Assembly: GCA_905480145.1 (NCBI GenBank)
Contig: CAJQPA010000027.1
Location: 1 to 33,550 of the forward strand
Length of the DNA: 33,550 bases
Source: an uncultured Flavobacteriales bacterium
GTDB taxonomy: Bacteria; Bacteroidota; Bacteroidia; Flavobacteriales_D; Crocinitomicaceae
Direction: 5' to 3'
The notes under the pieces are model-generated. The model saw nothing but the letters and a program-made list of their open reading frames with translations, ran no database searches and was not told the DNA's origin. Both the position numbers and the translations under genes were made by a program. Positions 23,869 through 31,700 of the stretch are shown here, piece after piece. Numbering within the stretch: the stretch's first letter is position 1; the number at the start of each line of letters is the position of its first letter.

Positions 23869-24690
23869 TTATATCAGAACTTCTGAATCGATTACTTTGT
23901 CTAAAAATTCCGAAATTTCTTTTACCTGATTTTCTTCTGCAACATATTCAATTTTCTCGCATGTTGCTTCATCATAAATCGCTTGTAATTCCGGACTTAA
24001 TTCTTCACTTCCAACGCATAAACCGTCTGCATGTTGCGCAGCTGATCTAATTATATTTTCAAAACTAGGCTCAGCTAATGTTTTCACGACGTCATCGTTG
24101 AATCCATCAAATTTAAGTTTTTCAGAAAAACGAGCGTCCCAATTATTGTTAAACCCTTCATTAAACATATTGTAGACAACTTTTGTACTAGCAAAATGTG
24201 GGTCATCTTTATAGATGTTTTTTAAATACATCGGCATTAGTGCTGTCATCCAACCGCTACAGTGAATCACATCTGGTTGCCAACCAAGCTTTTTTACGGT
24301 TTCTAAAACCCCTCTACAGAAAAACATAGAGCGTTCATCGTTGTCTTTATGGTCCTTGTCTTTATCATCAACAACAGTACTTTTTCTTCTGAAGTATTCG
24401 TCATTATCAATAAAGTAAACTTGCATTCTAGCTGCAGAAATAGAGGCTACTTTAATAATTAATGGATGATCAGTATCATCAATGATTAAATTCATTCCAG
24501 ATAAACGAATAACTTCATGTAATTGATGTCTTCTTTCATTAATTACGCCAAAACGTGGCATAAATACACGAATCTCTTTCCCTCCTTCTTGAATCCCTTG
24601 TGCTAAATTTCTTGCAGTCAAACATACTTCTGACTTCGGCAAAAATGGCGATACCTCTTGAGATATAAATAGTACTTTCTTCTTCTCCAT
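23869..24690 (-). CDS. Short glycogen/starch-synthase-like protein (GT5 N-terminal domain only)
   Basis: A 273-residue protein matching only the N-terminal Rossmann half of GlgA: KKVLFISQEVSPFLPKSEV at the start, VFMPRFGVINERRH near 42-55, CSGWMTALMP near 149-158 (the DWHT position of GlgA), and a final stretch ending near residue 270. Full GlgA has about 480 residues. The ADP-glucose-binding KTGGL motif expected near residue 15 reads LPKSEVCLT, and the C-terminal GT-B half is absent. It is therefore unlikely to be an active glycogen synthase by itself. Proteins of this size and place are recurrent in Bacteroidota next to panC, DUF4270 and glmS (general knowledge). It is the first gene of the glmS operon. 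Confidence 0.85.
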   Translation of the reverse strand: MEKKKVLFISQEVSPFLPKSEVCLTARNLAQGIQEGGKEIRVFMPRFGVINERRHQLHEVIRLSGMNLIIDDTDHPLIIKVASISAARMQVYFIDNDEYFRRKSTVVDDKDKDHKDNDERSMFFCRGVLETVKKLGWQPDVIHCSGWMTALMPMYLKNIYKDDPHFASTKVVYNMFNEGFNNNWDARFSEKLKFDGFNDDVVKTLAEPSFENIIRSAAQHADGLCVGSEELSPELQAIYDEATCEKIEYVAEENQVKEISEFLDKVIDSEVLI

Positions 24691-24715
24691 GTATTTCTAA
24701 TTATTTAAACGTCTA

Positions 24716-24746
24716 CAAAAATATACAAAAAAAAGTGAATTTTCAA
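24716..24746 (-). promoter_or_regulatory. Promoter of the GT5-like/DUF4270/glmS/ATL operon
   Basis: On the minus strand the -33 TTG (plus CAA 24744-24746) and a perfect -7 TATTTTTG (plus CAAAAATA 24716-24723) are 20 bases apart. The -7 box is 25 bases before the ATG at 24690. It shares the 97-base divergent gap with the panC promoter. Confidence 0.65.
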
Positions 24747-24756
24747 CAAAAACGGA

Positions 24757-24764
24757 TAGTTTTG
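24757..24764 (+). promoter_or_regulatory. -7 box of the panC operon
   Basis: TAGTTTTG is a perfect TAnnTTTG, 23 bases before the GTG start and 32 before the alternative ATG. It lies close to the divergent glmS-operon promoter, so the two may compete. No TTG -33 element is seen at the right spacing. Confidence 0.5.
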
Positions 24765-24787
24765 TTGCTTCAAATCAGTATTAAATA

Positions 24788-25636
24788 GTGGATTATATGG
24801 TGTTTAGAACGGCAGAATCATTGCAAGAGCAAATCAAAAATCTTGGAGGAAACAAGAAGGTTGGTTTTATACCAACAATGGGAGCACTTCATCATGGACA
24901 TATATCTTTGGTTGAAAAAGCTTTTGAATACGCTGAAATAGTCGTTGTAAGCATATTTGTGAACCCTAAACAATTTAATAAGGAAGAAGATTTAAAGGAA
25001 TACCCAAGAAATATTGAAGCAGATGTTAATTTACTTAAAACTGCTGGTAAAGTTCTTGTTTTTGCACCATCTGTGGAGCAGGTTTATCCTTCTGGTTATG
25101 AGAATATCTCTCTTGAATTGGGCAGTATTGCGACAATCATGGAAGGCAAATATCGTGAAGGGCATTTTGACGGTGTAATTAATGTTGTGAAACGTTTGTT
25201 CGACATTGTCAAGCCAGATTTTTCTTTTTTCGGGTTAAAAGATTTTCAACAACTCTCTATTATTGAGTTTATGGTTGAGACATTAGACTTGGATGTCCAA
25301 ATTATACCTTGTGAAATAATTAGGGAGAAAACGGGCTTAGCGAGCAGCAGTCGCAATGAACGACTTTCAGAGCAGGATAAAGAAGATGCTGTTGTCATTT
25401 CTAAAGCATTAAAAATAGGAGCTGAATTGGCTTCCATTTTTTCTCCGAAAGATGTGAAGAAAGTAATTTCTAACATAGTCAATATGTCAAATCTAAAGTT
25501 AGAGTATATAGAAATAGTAGACCCTAAAACTCTTTTGTCAATTGATGTATGGATGCCGGGAGCCCAAGCGTGCATAGCTGCTTATTGCGGAGAGGTGCGA
25601 CTGATTGATAATTGGCAAATGACATCATTCGAATAG
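24788..25636 (+). CDS. panC: Pantoate-beta-alanine ligase (pantothenate synthetase)
   Basis: A 282-residue ATP-dependent ligase joining pantoate and beta-alanine to make pantothenate, the precursor of CoA. The nucleotide-binding motif is PTMGALHHGHIS (29-40), with H35-x-G-H38. Then come VSIFVNPKQFNKEEDLKEYPR (about 55-75), GLKDFQQL (about 149-156, substrate and Mg) and REKTGLASSSRN (about 179-190), the KMSKS-like element. Start is GTG 24788 or ATG 24797; both keep all motifs. panD follows 37 bases later, giving beta-alanine supply and use in one operon. Confidence 0.96.
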   Translation: MDYMVFRTAESLQEQIKNLGGNKKVGFIPTMGALHHGHISLVEKAFEYAEIVVVSIFVNPKQFNKEEDLKEYPRNIEADVNLLKTAGKVLVFAPSVEQVYPSGYENISLELGSIATIMEGKYREGHFDGVINVVKRLFDIVKPDFSFFGLKDFQQLSIIEFMVETLDLDVQIIPCEIIREKTGLASSSRNERLSEQDKEDAVVISKALKIGAELASIFSPKDVKKVISNIVNMSNLKLEYIEIVDPKTLLSIDVWMPGAQACIAAYCGEVRLIDNWQMTSFE

Positions 25637-25646
25637 AATAAAAAAT

Positions 25647-25654
25647 TATCTTTA
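25647..25654 (+). promoter_or_regulatory. Possible internal -7 box before panD
   Basis: TATCTTTA, one base from TAnnTTTG, lies in the 37-base gap 19 bases before the panD ATG at 25674. It may give panD and downstream genes extra transcription. No -33 element is seen. Confidence 0.35.
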
Positions 25655-25673
25655 CCAGAAATAAGAATATTAT

Positions 25674-26024
25674 ATGTTGATACAGGTTGTAAAATCAAAA
25701 ATTCACAGAGTTAAAGTTACCCAAGCAGATTTAAATTACATTGGGAGTGTAACGATAGACGAAGCTTTAATGGATGCATCAAAAATGATTGAAGGCGAAC
25801 GTGTTCAAATTGTAAATATTAACAATGGTGAAAGAATTGAAACCTACGTTATTAAAGGAGAAAGAGGTTCAGGAACTATTTGTTTAAATGGTCCTGCAGC
25901 GCGCAGAGTTGCTCCAGGAGATAAGGTCATTATTATTGGTTATGGTTTTATGAATGAAGAAGAGGCTAGGACATTTAAACCATCTTTGGTATTCCCTGAT
26001 GAGGAAACTAATCTAATCCATTAA
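25674..26024 (+). CDS. panD: Aspartate 1-decarboxylase (pyruvoyl type)
   Basis: A 116-residue enzyme making beta-alanine from aspartate for PanC. It is made as a proenzyme that cleaves itself at Gly24-Ser25 (YIGSVTID), turning Ser25 into the pyruvoyl cofactor. K9 (KSKIHR), Y58-region residues (ETYVIKG) and the NGPAARR loop (about 72-78) are present. Length is typical. It is the second gene of the panC operon. Its stop codon is followed after one sense codon by the next gene's start, in the same reading frame. Confidence 0.96.
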   Translation: MLIQVVKSKIHRVKVTQADLNYIGSVTIDEALMDASKMIEGERVQIVNINNGERIETYVIKGERGSGTICLNGPAARRVAPGDKVIIIGYGFMNEEEARTFKPSLVFPDEETNLIH

Positions 26025-26027
26025 GGA

Positions 26028-27005
26028 TTGAAAGAAAGCGTTATAAAATTATTGAAAATTGTTGTCCCAATTAGTATTGGGATTTATCTTACATGGTACT
26101 TTCTTTCAGGATTAGATGCCATACAAATTCAAGAAGCCAAGGATACGTTTGTGAGAGCAGATTATAGATGGGTTTTCTTAGGTTTGTTAATTGCTTTTTT
26201 AAGTCATTTAAGTCGTGCGTACCGGTGGATTTTCTTATTAGAACCTTTAGGATATAATGTAAGATTGTCTAATAGTTTTCATTCAGTCATGGCGGGTTAC
26301 GTCATAAATTACACGGTTCCTAGGTCGGGTGAATTTGCTAGAGCTGGATTAATGGCTTCATATGAAAACGTTCCTTTTGAGAAGGGGTTCGCAACTATTG
26401 TGATAGAGCGAATACTCGATGTGATAATGCTAGGGTTAGTGTTTACAATAACGGGAATTTTACAAACTCAAACGGATCAATTTGACGCTATTACAAATGC
26501 TGAAACAGCTAAGAATCCGTCTAATATTGTTTATTCCATTCTAATTTTAGGATTCATTTTTGCAATTATCGCGGTGATTTTTTACATCAAAAGCGAAAAA
26601 TTTAAATCGTTCGTCAACGAAAAAATTCTCGGATTTATTGAAGGGTTAAAGTCCGTTTGGGCGATGAATAAAAAGTGGGCTTTTTTAGCTCATACAGTCT
26701 TCATTTGGTCTTGTTATGTAGGCTCAATTTGGATTTTTGCTCAAGCATTTCCAGAGACATCCATGATGGAATTGGGTTGTGTGTTCGGAGCTTTTTTTGT
26801 GGGTGCATCTGCCATCGCGATTTTACCTGGTGGAATAGGGATATACCCATTATGGGTAACTCAAGTGTTATTAATTTACAACATTGATTACGCAGGATTT
26901 GGTATATTTATCTGGGTAGTTCAGACGATATTTATAGTTGCAATTGGCCTTCTTTCTTTATTTTTAATTCAACGACAACCCAAGTTAGTCGAAGAAAAAA
27001 CATAA
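26028..27005 (+). CDS. Flippase-like membrane protein (LPG-synthase TM / UPF0104 family)
   Basis: A 325-residue polytopic membrane protein with about eight hydrophobic segments. It matches the transmembrane half of MprF and related AglD-like proteins: the second helix region has SHLSRAYRWIFLLEPLGY, followed by the family hallmark NYTVPRSGEFARAGLM (about 85-100), and a late AIAILPGGIGIYP. Members move or act on lipid-linked substrates, but the bacterial single-domain group has no settled role. The start is TTG at 26028, just after the panD stop; no in-frame ATG precedes the first helix. Pairing with panCD is common in Bacteroidota; with rfaE2 next it suggests an envelope-lipid task (inference). 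Confidence 0.85.
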   Translation: MKESVIKLLKIVVPISIGIYLTWYFLSGLDAIQIQEAKDTFVRADYRWVFLGLLIAFLSHLSRAYRWIFLLEPLGYNVRLSNSFHSVMAGYVINYTVPRSGEFARAGLMASYENVPFEKGFATIVIERILDVIMLGLVFTITGILQTQTDQFDAITNAETAKNPSNIVYSILILGFIFAIIAVIFYIKSEKFKSFVNEKILGFIEGLKSVWAMNKKWAFLAHTVFIWSCYVGSIWIFAQAFPETSMMELGCVFGAFFVGASAIAILPGGIGIYPLWVTQVLLIYNIDYAGFGIFIWVVQTIFIVAIGLLSLFLIQRQPKLVEEKT

Positions 27006-27014
27006 ATTTAAAAT

Positions 27015-27533
27015 ATGATAACTCGTTCAAACTATATTCAAAGCAAAATATTGAATCACCATGATGCGGCCAAAAGAATATCATTGTGGAAAATGAAAGG
27101 AAACAAGGTTGTTTTTACAAATGGGTGTTTCGACATTTTGCATAAAGGGCATGTTTCTTATCTGGCTGAGGCAGCAGAATTAGGGAATAAAATGGTGGTA
27201 GCATTAAATACGGATGCTTCCGTCAAGCGCCTAAAGAAAGGAGATGATAGACCAATCAATGACAATGATGCAAGAGCCTCAGTGTTGGCATCTTTAGGAT
27301 TTGTGGACACAGTGATTTTCTTTGATTCTGATACGCCATTTGATGTTATTAAGATGCTAAATCCAGATGTTCTAGTGAAAGGGGCAGACTATGACCCTGA
27401 AGAAACGGAAGCAACTTCAAAAACATACATTGTGGGTTCTGATATTATACGTAAGAATGGAGGCGAGGTGAAAGCAATAGAATTAGTTGAAGGGTTTTCA
27501 ACGACGAGTGTGTTAGAGAAATTGAAATCCTAA
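27015..27533 (+). CDS. rfaE2: D-glycero-beta-D-manno-heptose 1-phosphate adenylyltransferase
   Basis: A 172-residue nucleotidyltransferase equal to the C-terminal domain of HldE. It activates heptose-1-phosphate to ADP-heptose for LPS core synthesis. The signature is FTNGCFDILHKGHVSYL (34-50), with H43-x-G-H46, followed by NTDASVKRLKKGDDRPIN and VKGADYDPE; a C-terminal FSTTSVLEKL ends it. Length is right for the stand-alone form. It overlaps nothing: 9 bases from the flippase-like gene and 7 from the AraC-type gene. Its substrate partner genes (gmhA, hldA) are not in the window. Confidence 0.93.
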   Translation: MITRSNYIQSKILNHHDAAKRISLWKMKGNKVVFTNGCFDILHKGHVSYLAEAAELGNKMVVALNTDASVKRLKKGDDRPINDNDARASVLASLGFVDTVIFFDSDTPFDVIKMLNPDVLVKGADYDPEETEATSKTYIVGSDIIRKNGGEVKAIELVEGFSTTSVLEKLKS

Positions 27534-27540
27534 GAGGTTT

Positions 27541-28719
27541 ATGTGGAATGATTTAGATGTTTCAATTATTATTTCGGTTGTATTAGAATCGTGTGTAATT
27601 ATTGCGGCATTAATTTTCATTTTTTTTATATTGGTAATGAGGCAATTACCATCTAAAATTCGAAATTCTGCGATTCTATTGATGGGAACTATCGCTTTTA
27701 TTTCACTGTTTTATTTGTTGGTTAACATCGAATTATATAACATCGCTCAGTTGTTTTATTGGTTATTCGCGCCCGCTTCTATATTACTCGGATTGTTTTT
27801 TCTGTATTTCAACACTTCTTATATCACATGGACTAAAAACAAGCTAGATCATATTTTAATTTGGATTCCTTTTTTGGTCTTCGTTTTTGTTGGAGCAATT
27901 GAACTCATAAATTTGTTTTTACCAGAAAACCCCGCAATAACATCCATACGAATAAGTACCGTTGAATATCTTTTACTTTATTTATTTCCGTTTTATAACG
28001 TTTTAATTATTGGTCGTTGTGCTCAAATTATTATTCAAACAGAGAAAAGAAATCAGCAGGAATTTGCGAGTGAAATTGTAAATGATTTAAAATGGTCAAA
28101 AATCTCTTTATTTTTCTATTCTCTATTTTTCTTAGGGATGATTAGTTCAACATTGGTAGAAGATGGTGGCTATTCAGAAATCATTTTTAATGTGAGCCTA
28201 TTCGTTTTAATTTTGTTCATCGGCTATTACGAGGTGAGGAAAATTTCAGCCTATTTAAATGTCGTTGGTTCTAACGTAACAATAAATGCCATTGATCAAT
28301 CCATACTTTCCGAAGAGATTGTTACGCATGAATATATTGAATCAAAAGAGAGAGAAGGTGATGCGAAAAGTAAGTTGTTCATAAAGGTTAATGATCTTAT
28401 AGATCAGAATGATTTATTTCTGAATCTAGATCTTTCTGTGGCCATGTTATCTGAAGAGCTTCGAGTGAATAGGAAGTATATTTCTCAAAGCATCAACAAT
28501 AATGCGAATGAAAATTTCAATGCTTTTATCAATAAAAAACGTGTGCTTTACGCTAAACTTCAATTAGAAAAAGATAATTATTCTAACTTAACTATTGAAG
28601 GGATTGCCCATGAATGTGGATTCAGGTCCAAATCTACGTTCAATGCCGCCTTCAAGAAAGAACTAAAGTCTACTCCATCAGAATTTATAAATAGCCTTAA
28701 ACCTAAAGTTAATCAATAA
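27541..28719 (+). CDS. Membrane-anchored AraC-type transcriptional regulator
   Basis: A 392-residue protein with about seven hydrophobic segments in the first 235 residues and an AraC/XylS helix-turn-helix domain at about 290-390. The first HTH includes LSVAMLSEELRVNRKYISQSIN; the second has IEGIAHECGFRSKSTFNAAFKKELKSTPSEF, the classic AraC end. Similar 7TM-plus-AraC proteins are common in Bacteroidota and are thought to sense an unknown signal at the membrane. It is last in the panC operon and so could regulate it, or be regulated with it, but there is no direct sign. Stop overlaps the convergent T9SS gene by 11 bases. Confidence 0.88.
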   Translation: MWNDLDVSIIISVVLESCVIIAALIFIFFILVMRQLPSKIRNSAILLMGTIAFISLFYLLVNIELYNIAQLFYWLFAPASILLGLFFLYFNTSYITWTKNKLDHILIWIPFLVFVFVGAIELINLFLPENPAITSIRISTVEYLLLYLFPFYNVLIIGRCAQIIIQTEKRNQQEFASEIVNDLKWSKISLFFYSLFFLGMISSTLVEDGGYSEIIFNVSLFVLILFIGYYEVRKISAYLNVVGSNVTINAIDQSILSEEIVTHEYIESKEREGDAKSKLFIKVNDLIDQNDLFLNLDLSVAMLSEELRVNRKYISQSINNNANENFNAFINKKRVLYAKLQLEKDNYSNLTIEGIAHECGFRSKSTFNAAFKKELKSTPSEFINSLKPKVNQ

Positions 28720-31700
28720 CTAATCGGACTGTTTTTACTTTGCCATTCATTGTAGCATTAACCAAGTAAATTCCGTGATTCAGAAGAGACAGATCAATAT
28801 TAGTTGAAGTTTCATTTAGATTCTGGTTTTCTATTAATACTTGTCCAGAGAGCGATGTTATTCTAAAAGATTGAATTTCTTTGTTTGAGCTTAAGTTTAT
28901 GGTGCCTCCATTTTTAGAAGGATTAGGATAAAGACGCAGTTCTTGCATAGATTTTTCAACAATTATTATTTGACTTTTCGTCTCTGTTCCATCAAAATCC
29001 ACTTGTGTCAAACGATAGTATGTTTGTTGAGCAGTTGTTGTGTGATTAAAATCATAGTGTGACACTAAATATGAACTTCCTTTTCCTTCTACTACTCCTA
29101 TTCTTGAAAAAACGTGACCATCTTCGCTTGATTCAAGAATAAAATGGCTGTTATTACTTTCTGTGGCTGTTTCCCATGATAGTTTATTGACACCTTTTTC
29201 CCCAAAGCCTTCGAAAGCTTGAAGTTCAACTCCCAATGCTGTTGGTGTGCATCCTCCATCAATTGCACCACCGGCGTTTGCAATTGCCTCTGTAGAATAT
29301 GGTCCATTAAAATTTATTTGACATATTTTCAACCCTGTTGTTGTTGCGTAATTGGGGTCAGAAGGATCCATGAAAACTTTGATATAATAATAATCTTTCA
29401 TGCCAGTTGCAGGTCCATTCATTCCAAAGTAAACTCGACGAACTCCAGACCCTCCATCAGCCGCGATACCGTTTGTGTTGCACGAGCCTCCAGATGTTGT
29501 TGTAGTAATACCTATGGTTTCTGAGATAATAGATACGCCCGGTTCCAATGGTCTTGATGAACAAGGCAGGTCAAAATCGTCAATATCACCTTCATTAGCA
29601 GATGATTCTGTTAAATATTGCGACCGTAATTCGAAATCCAAAATTTGGTCTTGGCCAACTACTTCTATCATGTAATATTGATTGGATGCAGTGCCTACTG
29701 GAAGATCAATTTTGAAATAGGCTTCGCGTAAATCATTGCAACCTTCCGAGCAACCTGAAGTTAGAATGTCAGTGTTGTTTCCACATTGCCAAGCTGATTC
29801 ATTAGCATTGGGTGTATAAACATTGAGTTTGTATTGGACGGGTACAGTTTCACTTACCTTAGAATACAATCGTAGATAATAAGTTTGTCCCGGATTTAAA
29901 TGTCCGAAATGAGCAAAACCCTGATCACCAGCATTACTGCCGGCACTAAAACTATTTGAGGTAGCAACAATCGAACTTGGAGCATCATACAATTGAAGTG
30001 TCAACCCTCCAGATGAACCTGAAACATTTTCAAAAAACACACTTACCCAACTCTTGTTTGCGTTGAAATATGGGCCTCCATTTGCCGGACTTGGCGCAGT
30101 AAATGTAAACCAAACATCATTTTCAGGAACACCTGTACTTGGTGATTCAGAAGCACCTTGCATGGACCATGTTGGGAGACCATCGTAATCATTGCATGTT
30201 TCGACATTTAAATCTTCAGGCGAATCATCATTGCACGGTCGAACTGCTCCTGGTTTCCATGAAACATCAAAATCAAATTCATTAAATACGCCAGAAGAAC
30301 TAATATCATGTGGTTTTACTCTTAATAAGTACCATTTATCTTGTTCTAAGCCACTAACTGTCCATGTCGATTGGGCATCATTGAATTGATCATCTCCAGC
30401 ACCACTTGGTGCGCCATCTAGAGCACCACTGCAGTCAAGCAAACTATCTCCGTCACAATCAGAATAAACATATAAAATAGCATCTTCATTAGAAGCACCT
30501 GCATTATATAAAAACGTCACTGAATTGATAACTGAAGATACGGTTAAACCAGTTGAAGCACAGTTTTCTGCAGGAATATAAAAAGCATACCATAAATCTC
30601 TATCTTCATTCGCTAAAATTGCTTGTTGGTCTACTCCATTGCATACTGATGATGGTATGTCAGGATTGCAATCTGTTGCGTTCTCAAAGTCACCACTTCT
30701 AAAATTAGAAAAACCTGGTAAAATTACATACGGATTAAAGTTTGTTGTAGCATCTTCGCCAATAGCACCTAGACCTGCAGGTGCCTCAAGAATTTCACTC
30801 CAAATATTTTCACAGTCATTGTTATAAGGTCCAGCTGGTTGGGGTTCTGCTCTAATCAATCCATTATCAATAATAGTTCCTCCTGCAGTTTGAATAACTC
30901 TTACAATATATTCATCAATGTGCAATTCATCTAGGCAAGAAAGGTCATAAGTTCCATTTCCATTAGCCACTAAAGTTTCCAAATAATTTCCGGCTAAAGA
31001 ATCACAATTGTTTCCGGTTATTCCTTCGGCTTTATAGACCACCAAAGTAACTTCTTCTCCAGCGTCTAAACCACCAATTATAATTTGAGCAGAAGTAGAT
31101 GCAGTTGTAAAGCCATAAACATCTGTCGCTGTAACTGGACTAAATCTGTAATATAAATCATCACCTGCAATAGTTGGTATTACCCCTGAAGCTGCAGAAA
31201 AATTGAAATTCATCTCCTTATTTGTTCCTATATTAAATGTTGGAGAAAGCACAGTGGACAGATCTGGATCACACAAGTTGTTTTCTGCAATAAGGTTCGC
31301 AGAGATGTTAAATGAAGTGGCAGTGCTTCCGTTGGGCAAAACAATTCTAGCATGATAAGGATTCGGCGCCGTTAATGCATTTTCAAAATTCGTAATATTG
31401 GTATAATCAAAAAGAATAGTACCATCTACTGAAATAGATGCACAACCAATAGGTGCATTGCCCGATGCACAATCGTCTTCCAATACTACATATATTTCAT
31501 CTTCTACTCCTGTATAATCAATAGTTAATTCTACAAACCAATTGCCTGTTGCTGGAGTTTCAATTACATACCATAGGTCTTCTTCACTAGTTGTCATTAA
31601 TGGTCCATCACAAGAAGTCCCATTTAAATTTGGTGATGTTTCCGTATCGATATTTGATAGGCTAATATCTCCGCTTTGAATCACAGGTAAAAAAGTTCCT

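Noticed and set aside
29219-29524. Plus-strand Cys-rich open frame antisense to the T9SS gene
   Set aside because: It is a mirror of the repetitive Cys- and Thr-rich coding sequence; no promoter or family match.
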